From: Lewinellaceae bacterium
GTDB lineage: Bacteria; Bacteroidota; Bacteroidia; Chitinophagales; Saprospiraceae
Assembly (NCBI GenBank): GCA_020636005.1
Contig: JACJYR010000001.1
Span: forward strand, 2,608,501 to 2,672,500
DNA: 64,000 nt
Direction: 5' to 3'
Below, in pieces: positions 15,910-24,708 of this stretch; position 1 is the stretch's first letter, and every line of letters starts with the position of its first letter. Both the position numbers and the translations under genes were made by a program. A model generated the notes under the pieces. That model saw only the letters and a list, made by a program, of their open reading frames with translations. It was not told the origin of the DNA and searched no databases.

Positions 15910-16832
15910 AAATTTTTCTCCAGAAAATAGCCTTGTTTTCACTTTGCATCCTGGTGCCCCTTTGCCTGCTGGAATGGTGGATGCGCCAGCCGGCCTCCAG
16001 CAAGATGGCCAACAAGGCGGTTTATCTGAAGGAAGATATAGCAGATTGCGAAGCGCTGGTGTTGGGTTGTTCGCACGCCCAAACCTCCCTCAACCCGCAG
16101 CTTTTCAGCCAGCACGGCCTCAACTTCTCCTCCGATGCGCAGCCCTATTATTATAGCTATAAATTCCTGGAGACCTACCTTCCAAGGATGGATCGGCTCC
16201 GCACCGTCATTATACCCGCCACTTATTTTTTCTTTTTTTACAAACCGGAGCAGGTACAGGAGTTCCTATACAGTGCCCACTGGGGCTTGTTGCCGCAGCG
16301 GGCCCTCGAAATAGAAGACTACTCCGCCCTTTTTGCGCATGGCATCTGGGCGTCCATATTAAATGTTTTTGGGGAGCGGGAACACTTTGTTCTTGAGAAT
16401 GGCTGGGAACGGGCCGAGCGGGTATTTGATGGATCGAGTGAAAACACAAAAAAACGCATTGGCTACCTCCACGACGTAATGGCCGATAGCCTGTTGGATC
16501 AAAATATCCAATGGTTCAATCATTTGGTAAAAATATGCCTGGACCACAACATCCGGGTGATTGTATTTTTACCGCCCATGTCCAAAGAGATGAACCACCA
16601 ATTGGAAACGGACATATACAGGAGCCAAATACAGGATTATTATGCCACCCTGCGCCAAAATCCGGCTATTTCATTTTATGATTTCAACAACAATGAAATC
16701 TTTGCCGACAGCCTGTTTTGTGACCCCGACCACCTCAATGTACAGGGTGCCAACCTGCTCTCAAATATGATGAAAGACAAGTTGGAAATTATCTCCGGCA
16801 TGAGCTTTCCCAATCAAAACCAATTATTCTAA
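15906..16832 (+). CDS. SGNH-like exported partner of the MBOAT acyltransferase
   Basis: The start codon (TTG 15906) overlaps the MBOAT stop, so the two are coupled. An N-terminal anchor (KIALFSLCILVPLCLLEWWM) is followed by LVLGCSHAQTSLNP, an SGNH block I with Ser, and near the C-terminus by FCDPDHLNVQGANLLS, the Asp-x-x-His block. No clear GxND block is visible. MBOAT proteins such as AlgI work with SGNH-like proteins (AlgX/AlgJ, PatB) that move the acyl group to the glycan, and this gene sits exactly there. No specific family name is claimed. Confidence 0.75.
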   Translation: MKIFLQKIALFSLCILVPLCLLEWWMRQPASSKMANKAVYLKEDIADCEALVLGCSHAQTSLNPQLFSQHGLNFSSDAQPYYYSYKFLETYLPRMDRLRTVIIPATYFFFFYKPEQVQEFLYSAHWGLLPQRALEIEDYSALFAHGIWASILNVFGEREHFVLENGWERAERVFDGSSENTKKRIGYLHDVMADSLLDQNIQWFNHLVKICLDHNIRVIVFLPPMSKEMNHQLETDIYRSQIQDYYATLRQNPAISFYDFNNNEIFADSLFCDPDHLNVQGANLLSNMMKDKLEIISGMSFPNQNQLF

Positions 16833-16842
16833 TCATCCACAC

Positions 16843-17721
16843 TTGCCAATATTCGACACCATAAAAGCCATTGCCTCGCACCCCATCAACAAGGGCAGCG
16901 AATTGGGCGCATTTTCCAGGTTCATCAAATGGCAGATCAGTTCCCGCCTCAATCCATACCCCGTTGTTTATCCATTTGTAGAAAACAGCAAACTGCTTAT
17001 TTGGAAAGGGCTGACGGGGGCTACCGGCAACATATACCTGGGCCTGCACGAATTCGAGGACATGGCCTTCGTCCTGCATTGCTTGCGGCCGGGCGATCTG
17101 TTTGCAGATGTAGGGGCCAATGTGGGTAGCTATACCGTTTTGGCGGCCGGGGTGGTCGGGGCAAACACCATATCTGTAGAGCCTGTTCCGGGTACTTTTC
17201 AAACATTATTGACCAATATTAAATTGAATAATTGCGAACATATAGCCAAGCCACTCAATATCGGGCTGGGCAGCAAAAAAGCAACCATAAAATTTACCCG
17301 GTCTTTCGGTACGGAAAACCACGTAGCCCTTGACAATGAGGCAGATACCATTGATGTACCCGTAGAAAAATTCGACGACCTAATGGCAGGTAAAATGCCC
17401 GTTTTGGTAAAAATGGATGTGGAGGGTTTTGAAACGGAGGTTTTGAACGGCATGGAAAAAAGCCTGAAAAACGAGCAATTAAAAGCTATTATTATCGAAT
17501 TAAATGGCTCGGGCGACCGCTATGGCTATGACGAAAGTAAGATACATGAGAAATTACAGGCCAATCATTTTCAACCCTATATATACAGTCCATTTAAGCG
17601 GGAATTAAGCCTTGTTGAAAAATACGGCACCCACAATACCATCTATATCCGGGATATTGATTTTGTCAAGAACAGGGTTAAAACAGCCAGGAAATTCAAA
17701 GTATTGGACAAGGAAATTTAA
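16843..17721 (+). CDS. FkbM-family SAM-dependent methyltransferase (first copy)
   Basis: Probably O-methylates a sugar of the repeat unit. SAM-binding motif I is LFADVGANVGSYTVLAAG (~85-100). ISVEPVPGTF provides the acidic residue of motif II. MPVLVKMDVEGFETEVLNG is the FkbM signature. The start is TTG at 16843 (MPIFDTIKAIASHP), 10 nt after the previous stop. The C-terminus (YGTHNTIYIRD) is conserved in FkbM proteins from polysaccharide loci. A second, diverged copy lies at 33671. Confidence 0.9.
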   Translation: MPIFDTIKAIASHPINKGSELGAFSRFIKWQISSRLNPYPVVYPFVENSKLLIWKGLTGATGNIYLGLHEFEDMAFVLHCLRPGDLFADVGANVGSYTVLAAGVVGANTISVEPVPGTFQTLLTNIKLNNCEHIAKPLNIGLGSKKATIKFTRSFGTENHVALDNEADTIDVPVEKFDDLMAGKMPVLVKMDVEGFETEVLNGMEKSLKNEQLKAIIIELNGSGDRYGYDESKIHEKLQANHFQPYIYSPFKRELSLVEKYGTHNTIYIRDIDFVKNRVKTARKFKVLDKEI

Positions 17722-17812
17722 TGGCCTTTCAGTTCAAATTTGCACAAGGAGTTATAAGTTTTTCGGCCTCGTTGCTCGCCCGCCCTTATTTACTCTTTGA
17801 AATAAACACCAG

Positions 17813-18802
17813 ATGGAACCTATCCCTCAAGTTTCTTTTTTACTCACCGCCTACAATTTTGGGAAATACATCCAGACAGCCATCAACAGCCTGTTGGCAC
17901 AGCGGGGCGGATACGATTTTGAAATAATTGTAGTAGATGATTGCTCAAGCGACAACACGCCGGAGCTGGTCCGCCAAATTGACGACAGCCGCGTCCATTT
18001 TGTTCAACACGAAAAAAACTTGGGTGTGGCCGGCAGCATCAACCATGCCTTTTCCCTGGCCCGTGGCCAGTACATCTGCCGCTTCGACGGTGACGACGAG
18101 TGGTATCCCTGGCTACTGGAAGAGACCATCCCGTCTTTGGAGCAAAACCCCGACATCGGCATGGTATATGGCGACATTTCCATGATAAACTCCAAAGGGG
18201 AAATAACAGTAGAAAAATGCGGCACCCGTGACATCAGCGGCATGGATCAAAAGTCATTGCTGAAAACCCTCCTGCTGCATTATTTCATCCCAGCACCGGC
18301 CATCGTGGCCAGAAGGGAAGCCTGGCAGGATGCCCTTCCCCTCGACGACGATCTTATCTTCTGCGACTTCGATCTGTCGCTGAAAATCCTGAGCCGTTGG
18401 AAACTGGCCTACATACCCCGTGCATTGGCTAAGTACCGGGTACACGATGGCAACATCCACACCACCAGTTTCACCAAACAAAGGCGGGGTGAAAACTCCA
18501 TTATGAAAAGCGTATTTTCGGTGTTGGAGAATACAGATATTTTGACAAAAGCAGAAAAGAAAGAATCACTGCGTGCGATATACCTCAGTTTTGGCGAAAA
18601 TTACTTTGGCCTGGGCAGTATGAAAGACGCCCGCCGCTGCTACCACAAAGGCTTGAAAATTGCCCATTTTGCCAGGCAGAAAGCATACTGGCGCCACTAT
18701 TTCGCCTCTTACATTAGCCCGGAAGCCTACTCAAAAAGCAAGGCCATCGTTAAAAAAATCCTGAACAAACAAAGCTCCAACGAACTGGCAAGCCAAACAT
18801 GA
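17813..18802 (+). CDS. Glycosyltransferase family 2 (GT-A)
   Basis: Cytoplasmic inverting transferase that adds one sugar to the lipid-linked repeat unit. Visible motifs are VSFLLTAYNFGKYIQTAINS, IIVVDDCSSDNTPELV (nucleotide binding) and YICRFDGDDEWYPWLL, whose DGDD is the metal-binding DxD. The C-terminal ~80 residues are helical. Its last 4 nt overlap the next start (ATGA). Donor and acceptor cannot be read. Confidence 0.9.
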   Translation: MEPIPQVSFLLTAYNFGKYIQTAINSLLAQRGGYDFEIIVVDDCSSDNTPELVRQIDDSRVHFVQHEKNLGVAGSINHAFSLARGQYICRFDGDDEWYPWLLEETIPSLEQNPDIGMVYGDISMINSKGEITVEKCGTRDISGMDQKSLLKTLLLHYFIPAPAIVARREAWQDALPLDDDLIFCDFDLSLKILSRWKLAYIPRALAKYRVHDGNIHTTSFTKQRRGENSIMKSVFSVLENTDILTKAEKKESLRAIYLSFGENYFGLGSMKDARRCYHKGLKIAHFARQKAYWRHYFASYISPEAYSKSKAIVKKILNKQSSNELASQT

Positions 18803-20157
18803 ACATCCTCATCGCCACCTATAACTATTACCCTTACAACTGGGGCGGCTCGGAAGTGTACGTGCGTGGCCTTGTGCGGTACCTGCACAAGCAGGGCATC
18901 CAAGCCACCGTCCTGGCAGCTATTCCCCCGGAGGCGCTGAAAGATTGCGAGGTTGTTTTCGAGGATGAATTTCTGAAAATCGGCCTGTACGAATACGAGC
19001 AAACCACCATCATCGGCTGTGTGCTGAACCCCACTACCGACGAGATATATGGCCGCTACAACCCCCGTTGGAAAGCTTCGTGGACAGCATTTTTCAGACA
19101 GTTCCAGCAGGGAAAAGAGGCCTTCGACCTGCTCCACATGAACGCCAACACGCCGCTAATCAGCCCCGTTCTGAGCGAAGCATTAAGGGAAGTTTTCCCA
19201 AACATTAAAACCCTGTTCTCCTACCACGTCCCGGACAGTTGCCCAAAAGGCTCGCTGCTGTATTTCGACCGGGAGAACTGTACTGTAAACCCCAATCAGC
19301 AAATATGTACAGCCTGTACCTTAAATAACCGGTTGGGAGTGGCAGAACCCGCTGCAAAATTGCTGGCGGGCCTGATGCCCAGTTCATCCCTGTCACCAAA
19401 GCTGCCCAGCATTTTGAGGACAAAATACCTGGTGGGCTTGTCCTTAAAAAGTTTTGATCTTCTCTCCCGGCAAGTGGATCGCTGGCATGTGTTCGGCCGG
19501 CAAATCAGGGATTTTATCATAAAGAAGGGCATTCCTTCCAGCCATATTGCCCTGATACAGCATGGGGCAGAAGAGCTTTACCTTACAGCAGGGGCAGGCA
19601 AGGATGAGCGGGAACAGATGCACGAAACCATTTTCATATTTATCGGGCGCTTCAAAAAGATAAAAGGCTTGCACACCTTGCTCAAAGCCTGGATGGGCCT
19701 GGAGCAAAGTGATAGCCGGAGGTTGTGGGTAGTAGGTGATGGAAAGGACATGAAACCAGACCTTGTCAAATTGCTCGAAAAAGCGAAAACCCGCACCGAC
19801 ATTGAGTTCCTCGGTACGATGGAAGCAGCGGCACTCAAGGACAAAACGGCGCAGGCACACTGCATCGTCATCCCCAGTGAGTGGGTGGAAATAGGGCCGC
19901 TCGTCCTGCACGAGTCGGTGGCCGTAGGTACGAACGTGATCGCCTCCAATGTCGGCGGTTGCGGCGCTTTGGTGGAGTATTACGGCGAGGGCTGCCAGAC
20001 CTTCCGCATGGGCGATGTGGCTGATTTGCAGCAAAAAATAAGAGATTTCAAGTACCAGCCCATCCACAAAAAAGTGATGGGCCAGACGGAGCATTATGGA
20101 TTGGTCTTGAAGGAATTCAACAAGTTATTGGAGCAAAATATACATGCCACCATTTGA
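18799..20157 (+). CDS. Glycosyltransferase family 4 (GT-B)
   Basis: Retaining GT-B transferase. The N-terminal Rossmann domain opens NILIATYNYYPYNWGGSEVYVRGL, with the glycine loop. The C-terminal domain carries IFIFIGRFKKIKGLHTLLKAW and VVGDGKDM. The sugar-nucleotide site is VIPSEWVEIGPLVLHESVAVGTNVIAS, a variant of the usual EGFGLxxxE with Glu at both ends. Six cysteines at ~155-185 (CPKGS, ENCTVNPNQQICTAC) look like a small metal-binding insert, which is unusual for GT4. It overlaps both neighbours and is translationally coupled. Confidence 0.9.
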   Translation: MNILIATYNYYPYNWGGSEVYVRGLVRYLHKQGIQATVLAAIPPEALKDCEVVFEDEFLKIGLYEYEQTTIIGCVLNPTTDEIYGRYNPRWKASWTAFFRQFQQGKEAFDLLHMNANTPLISPVLSEALREVFPNIKTLFSYHVPDSCPKGSLLYFDRENCTVNPNQQICTACTLNNRLGVAEPAAKLLAGLMPSSSLSPKLPSILRTKYLVGLSLKSFDLLSRQVDRWHVFGRQIRDFIIKKGIPSSHIALIQHGAEELYLTAGAGKDEREQMHETIFIFIGRFKKIKGLHTLLKAWMGLEQSDSRRLWVVGDGKDMKPDLVKLLEKAKTRTDIEFLGTMEAAALKDKTAQAHCIVIPSEWVEIGPLVLHESVAVGTNVIASNVGGCGALVEYYGEGCQTFRMGDVADLQQKIRDFKYQPIHKKVMGQTEHYGLVLKEFNKLLEQNIHATI

Positions 20158-21403
20158 CGAAACATTGACTTTGGAGAAGCCTGAAAAAGCAACGGCCAAC
20201 AAGCAACGGGTGTCTCAAAAAGTGCTGTTCCTCAACTCGCACCCCATCCAGTATTTCGCACCCCTGTACCAGGAAATAGCCAGCAGAAAAGACCTCGACC
20301 TCACGGTGCTTTACTGCTCCCGGCACGGCCTCTCCGGCGAAACGGACCGGGAGTTCGGGGTGCAGGTGAAATGGGACATTCCGGTGCTGGAAGGCTATCG
20401 TTCTGTCTTCCTGAACAACAACGCCTGGAAACCGGGCATCTATGGCTTTTTCGGCTTGATAAACCTGGGCATTATCCGCTACTTGTTCAAAGCGCCAAAA
20501 AGCACCCTGGTCGTGCATGGTTGGGGATATTTTACCAATATATTGGCCATTGTTTTCGGTAAAATAGCAGGGCATATTGTATGCATCAGGGGCGAAAGCC
20601 CGGCCAGCCACGAAGGACGCCGCAGCGCCCGTTCGATGAATATCCGCAAGTTTGTTTTTGGTAAAATACTGTTCCAGTTCGCCGATTATTTCCTGTATAT
20701 TGGCAACGAAAACAAGCAATTTTATAAAATATACGGCGTACCGGAAAGGAAGCTCCGTTTTGCACCCTATGCTGTTGACAACGAGCGTTTTAGCAAATCC
20801 TTCCAGCAATTAGCGCCCCAAAAAAATGACCTTCGAAAAGCCCTTGGTATCCCATTGGATAAAACGGTTATTTTATTTTCCGGAAAATATATTGAAAAGA
20901 AAAGGCCACTTGATTTATTGATGGCATTTCACCAAAGTAAAAAACGGGAAAACGCCTGTTTGGTATTCATGGGCGAGGGTGAATTGCGCCCGGTGATGGA
21001 GCGTTTTATCGAAAAAAATAACCTGCAAAATATACGGCTGACGGGCTTCATTAACCAATCGGCAGTGCCGGAATATTACGCTGCCGCCGACCTCTTCGTG
21101 ATGTGTTCGCAGGAAGGCGAGACCTGGGGCCTTTCCACCAACGAAGCCATGAACTTCCGCCTGCCCGTGCTGCTCTCCGACCTCACCGGCTCCTCTGCCG
21201 ATTTGGTGAGGCCGGGCGAAAACGGCTATGTTTTTAAAACGGGCGATATTGATGATTTTGCCGAAAAACTGGATTTGCTGCTGTCCGTATCTCCTGATGG
21301 GTTGAAGGCGATGGGCAAGGTTTCGTCAGCAATCATCAAGGGGTACAGCTACCAGCAAATCATCTCCTCTATCCTGCAATCCTACCATCCTACCATCCTT
21401 TGA
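20144..21403 (+). CDS. Glycosyltransferase family 4 (GT-B)
   Basis: The first ~25 residues precede the first Rossmann strand (KVLFLNSHPIQYFAPLYQEI), so the real start could be the GTG at 20210. The ATG at 20144 overlaps the previous gene by 14 nt. The C-terminal domain has VILFSGKYIEKKRPLDLLMAF, LVFMGEGELRPVME and FVMCSQEGETWGLSTNEAMN, the donor site with its conserved Glu. The last residues (SSILQSYHPTIL) are encoded by the 8-nt repeat at 21371-21402. Confidence 0.9.
   Translation: MPPFDETLTLEKPEKATANKQRVSQKVLFLNSHPIQYFAPLYQEIASRKDLDLTVLYCSRHGLSGETDREFGVQVKWDIPVLEGYRSVFLNNNAWKPGIYGFFGLINLGIIRYLFKAPKSTLVVHGWGYFTNILAIVFGKIAGHIVCIRGESPASHEGRRSARSMNIRKFVFGKILFQFADYFLYIGNENKQFYKIYGVPERKLRFAPYAVDNERFSKSFQQLAPQKNDLRKALGIPLDKTVILFSGKYIEKKRPLDLLMAFHQSKKRENACLVFMGEGELRPVMERFIEKNNLQNIRLTGFINQSAVPEYYAAADLFVMCSQEGETWGLSTNEAMNFRLPVLLSDLTGSSADLVRPGENGYVFKTGDIDDFAEKLDLLLSVSPDGLKAMGKVSSAIIKGYSYQQIISSILQSYHPTIL
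21371..21402. repeat. 8-nt tandem repeat spanning a stop/start junction
   Basis: The four consecutive octads are ATCCTGCA, ATCCTACC, ATCCTACC and ATCCTTTG. They encode the C-terminus of the upstream glycosyltransferase. The last one contains both the TTG start (21400) of the next gene and part of the TGA stop (21401-21403). A unit gain or loss would change the C-terminus and the stop/start coupling. Confidence 0.75.
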
Positions 21404-22440
21404 AGATTCTCTTAGTCGGACAATTCAAACGCTGGGCGCTGGAAAACCACTACGCCAAGTACCTGCTCAACCATGCGGACGTGTCCATCTATCCGGCGGA
21501 GGATGTGTTTGACGATTATTATAGAAAGTCCATTTATAACAAGCTCAAAGTCAGGGCTGGCCTCTCTGGCATCTACGACCGGATTTCGGAAGAACTTTTG
21601 GCCAGGGTAGACACAGAGCAGCCCGATGTGGTATGGATTTTCAAGGGCATGAGGATTTTGCCGAAAACCATCCAGGCCATCCGGGATATGGGTGCAAAGA
21701 CCGCCAACTACAACCCCGACCACCCTTTCTTTTTCTCCGGCCCCGGCAGTGGCAACCGCTATGTGACGGAGGCCATCGGCCTGTACGATCTGCATTTGTG
21801 CTACAGCCATGAAGTGCAGCGCAGAATCGAGCGGGAACATGGCATCCCGACAGCTTTCCTGCCTTTTGCCTTCGAACTTTCCGGGGAGGATTTTGATGAA
21901 ATAAAAAACACGCCGGAAGTGCCGACCGCCTGTTTTATCGGCAATCCCGACAAGATACGGACGGCGCATATCCTGGCATTGGCCAAGGCAGGGCTGCCGA
22001 TGGATGTATATGGCTACGGCTGGGAAAAATTTTTGGCCAACACGCCAAACGTCCGCACCCATACCGCTGTGCTGGGCAAGGAGTTTTTGAAAACCATGCG
22101 GGCTTACCGCCTGCAACTCAACGTCTTCCGCCCGCACAACGAAGGCTCGCACAACATGCGCACTTTCGAGGTGCCCGCCGTCGGTGGCATCATGCTCGCC
22201 CCCGACAGCCCGGAACACCAGGAATTTTTTACCGAAGGAAAAGAAATCTTTCTTTATAAAAACATAGCGGAAATGGTGGCAAAGGCAAAGCACATCCTCA
22301 GCCTGCCAGCGGAAGAGGCCGCCGCCATCCGACACCACGCCCGGCAACGCTCCCTGCAGGCTGGATACGCCTACGAACATAGGGCGGCCCAGGCTTTTGA
22401 GGCGTTCGAGCGGGTCTTGTCTTATGAAGCTGTTCAATAG
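21400..22440 (+). CDS. CgeB-like glycosyltransferase (DUF3880 family)
   Basis: The 346 residues read from a TTG start coupled to the upstream stop. N-terminal MKILLVGQFKRWALENHYAKYL and VVWIFKGMRILPKTIQAI are typical of the CgeB/DUF3880 GT-B group. The C-terminal site is LNVFRPHNEGSHNMRTFEV PAVGG followed by LAPDSPEHQEFFTEGKEI. This family is seen in spore-coat and exopolysaccharide loci and is presumed to transfer a sugar. The donor is unknown. Confidence 0.85.
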   Translation: MKILLVGQFKRWALENHYAKYLLNHADVSIYPAEDVFDDYYRKSIYNKLKVRAGLSGIYDRISEELLARVDTEQPDVVWIFKGMRILPKTIQAIRDMGAKTANYNPDHPFFFSGPGSGNRYVTEAIGLYDLHLCYSHEVQRRIEREHGIPTAFLPFAFELSGEDFDEIKNTPEVPTACFIGNPDKIRTAHILALAKAGLPMDVYGYGWEKFLANTPNVRTHTAVLGKEFLKTMRAYRLQLNVFRPHNEGSHNMRTFEVPAVGGIMLAPDSPEHQEFFTEGKEIFLYKNIAEMVAKAKHILSLPAEEAAAIRHHARQRSLQAGYAYEHRAAQAFEAFERVLSYEAVQ

Positions 22441-22509
22441 GAATTTGGGGATCGTGAAATTATATCCATACAATTTCGCAGTTTCCAATTTCAACCAATT
22501 TCATTTCAA

Positions 22510-23388
22510 ATGCTGACTAAATCTCAAAAAGTCTCTTATCTGATTGACAGTGTGCTGCACTATGGCAGCCCCGTTGTGTGCCCTTCCTGTGGCAGTACCC
22601 ATGCATCGGAGGTTGACCGCAAGTTCGTGGTCACCCGCCTGTTCGAGTGCGACAAGTGCAAACTGTATTTCCGCCACCCAACCGACTCTGCGGAGGTGAA
22701 CAAGAAGTTTTACCAAAAGGAGTACATGGAGGGCGACGGCATCACGACCTACATGCCCTCGCAGGCTGAGTTGGAAGATCTGAAAAAGATGGATTTCACC
22801 ACCGACAGCAACAAGAATGCAGAGCGGCTGCGCAAGCTGTTCGGCTGCCTGTACAGCGATTTGAAAGGGGTGAAAATCATGGACTATGGCGCTTCCTGGG
22901 GTTACGTCAGCTATCAGTTCCGGGCATTCGGCATGGACGTGGAGAGCTTCGAGATTTCCGTGCCGAGGGCGAGCTTCGGCAACCAGTCGCTTGGCCTGCG
23001 CATCCACACCAGCGAGCGTGACCTGCGCAACGGCAACGATATTTTCTTCAGTTCGCACGTCATCGAGCACGTACCGTCGCCGGGCCGCATGTTGGATCTA
23101 GGCAAAAAACTGTTGGCCAAAGACGGCTACCTCATCACCATCTGCCCGAACGGCAGCCCGGAGTACCGGGAGAAAGACCCGGAAGGGTTCCATTCATCCT
23201 GGGGCAAGGTGCACCCGAATTATCTGAACGCTGCTTTTTTTCAAAATAAGTTTAAAAGCAACCCCTATTTCATCACGACTTCGCCATTCAATTTTGATAA
23301 AATCGCTGCTTGGGACAAGCGCTCGCAAGTGGTGGACAGCCAGTTGGAAAATGAGGAAATTCTGGTGATAGCCAAGCCAAATGTCTAA
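22510..23388 (+). CDS. Class I SAM methyltransferase with N-terminal zinc ribbon
   Basis: Residues ~24-57 hold two Cys pairs (VCPSCGSTH and ECDKCKLYF), a zinc ribbon like that of sugar C-methyltransferases and related enzymes. The methyltransferase fold follows: VKIMDYGASWGYVSYQFRAF (motif I), VESFEISVPR (motif II acid), FFSSHVIEHVPSPGRMLDLG (motif IV/post-I) and GYLITICPNGSPEY. It is not an FkbM protein. It probably modifies a sugar, but O- or C-methylation cannot be decided. It overlaps the next gene by 8 nt. Confidence 0.88.
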   Translation: MLTKSQKVSYLIDSVLHYGSPVVCPSCGSTHASEVDRKFVVTRLFECDKCKLYFRHPTDSAEVNKKFYQKEYMEGDGITTYMPSQAELEDLKKMDFTTDSNKNAERLRKLFGCLYSDLKGVKIMDYGASWGYVSYQFRAFGMDVESFEISVPRASFGNQSLGLRIHTSERDLRNGNDIFFSSHVIEHVPSPGRMLDLGKKLLAKDGYLITICPNGSPEYREKDPEGFHSSWGKVHPNYLNAAFFQNKFKSNPYFITTSPFNFDKIAAWDKRSQVVDSQLENEEILVIAKPNV

Positions 23389-24583
23389 AAACCACCCAAA
23401 TACAATCGTGTCCTGCGCTGCAAAGCTCCACGCTTTTGCATTGTCCGAACAACTCGAAAAGCATGGCCTTTTAACAGCGCTTTACACCAGCTACGCCTAC
23501 CAGAAAAACACCCTCATGCGGCGCTTCACCTCCCGGGTGGACAAGGAGCAAATTCCGCCTTCCAAAATACACACAGCACTTCCAGTCGCCATCATGATGC
23601 AACGGGGCGTGGAGGCTTATGTGTTGAGCGAACATTACGACAAATGGGTGGCCAGGAAACTGGCCAGGCGCAATGACTACCAGGCATTTATCGGCTGGAG
23701 CGGCATGTCGCTGCACGCATTGCGCCAAGCAAAAAAGGATGGCAAAACGACCATCATCGAGCGGGGTTCTTCGCACATCGCCTACCAGGACAGGATACTG
23801 CACGAGGAGTTCAAGCGCTTCGATATCCACTTCAATGTGGACGCCCGCACCATTGAAAAGGAATTGCAGGAATACGAGGAGGCCGACTACATTTCCATCC
23901 CTTCTGGTTTTGTGAAAAACTCCTTTTTGGAAATGGGCGTCAGCGAGGATAAGCTAATCCACAACCCCTACGGCACGGCTTCCCATTTCAAAAAACCGGA
24001 AAATGGGCAGGCGCACATCGAGGGCGTTTCGAAAGGGAAATTCCGGGTGCTGTACCTCGGCAGTTTGATGATACGCAAGGGACTGGCCTATATGTTCGAG
24101 GCCATCCGTCAATTAAATATACCGGAAGACCAGTTGGAAATCTGGTTCATCGGCAAGGTGGACGACGACCTGAAACAGACCGTTGAAAAATACACCCGTC
24201 CCAACTGGAAATTCTTCGGCCACATGAACTACTACGACCTGCCGAAATACATCGCCGCCTGCGATGTGGCCGTACAGCCTTCGCTGGAAGAGGGCCTGAG
24301 CATGGTCATCCCGCAAATCATGGGCTGCGGCGTACCCGTCATCGCTACCACGAACACGGGCGGTGAGGATGTGATCAGCGATGGTGAAAATGGATTCATT
24401 GTGCCGATCAAAGACCCCGCGGCCATTGCAGGGAAAATTGAACGGTTGTTTGAAGATAAAATGCTGTTGGGAGAAATGAAGGCAGCGGCTGCGGAGATTA
24501 CGAAGCGGGATTTTTCGTGGGATAATTATGGGGAGCGGTATGCGGGGTTTTTGAGGGGAATGAAAACTGAAATGTTCGCTTAA
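23381..24583 (+). CDS. Glycosyltransferase family 4 (GT-B)
   Basis: 400 residues. The N-terminal domain includes AFIGWSGMSLHALRQAKKDGK and TIIERGSSHIAYQ, shared by a GT4 subgroup in polysaccharide loci. The C-terminal domain includes FRVLYLGSLMIRKGLAYMFEA and VAVQPSLEEGLSMVIPQIMG, the EGLSxxxxQ donor site, and ATTNTGGEDVISDGENGF. Translation is coupled to the methyltransferase upstream. Confidence 0.91.
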   Translation: MSKNHPNTIVSCAAKLHAFALSEQLEKHGLLTALYTSYAYQKNTLMRRFTSRVDKEQIPPSKIHTALPVAIMMQRGVEAYVLSEHYDKWVARKLARRNDYQAFIGWSGMSLHALRQAKKDGKTTIIERGSSHIAYQDRILHEEFKRFDIHFNVDARTIEKELQEYEEADYISIPSGFVKNSFLEMGVSEDKLIHNPYGTASHFKKPENGQAHIEGVSKGKFRVLYLGSLMIRKGLAYMFEAIRQLNIPEDQLEIWFIGKVDDDLKQTVEKYTRPNWKFFGHMNYYDLPKYIAACDVAVQPSLEEGLSMVIPQIMGCGVPVIATTNTGGEDVISDGENGFIVPIKDPAAIAGKIERLFEDKMLLGEMKAAAAEITKRDFSWDNYGERYAGFLRGMKTEMFA

Positions 24584-24595
24584 ATTCTTGCGTTT

Positions 24596-24638
24596 GATTT
24601 ACGATATAAGATTACATGATTTCAGATTTATGATTGGT
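24596..24638. repeat. 7-nt degenerate tandem repeat between two glycosyltransferase genes
   Basis: The units are GATTTAC, GATATAA, GATTACAT (one extra base), GATTTCA, GATTTAT and GATTGGT. They lie right after the stop at 24583. Together with the A/C-rich stretch up to 24708 they fill the spacer, which supports starting the next gene at 24709 rather than inside the repeat. Confidence 0.6.
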
Positions 24639-24708
24639 TGGCCCGGCGGAAAACCAAAAATCGCACATCAAAAACCCACCCCCAAAATTTGAAACCAAAC
24701 ATAAAATT

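Noticed and set aside
24634..24708. Upstream TTG start of the GT-B gene
   Set aside because: The added 25 residues are spacer repeat translation; GTG 24709 leads directly into the fold.
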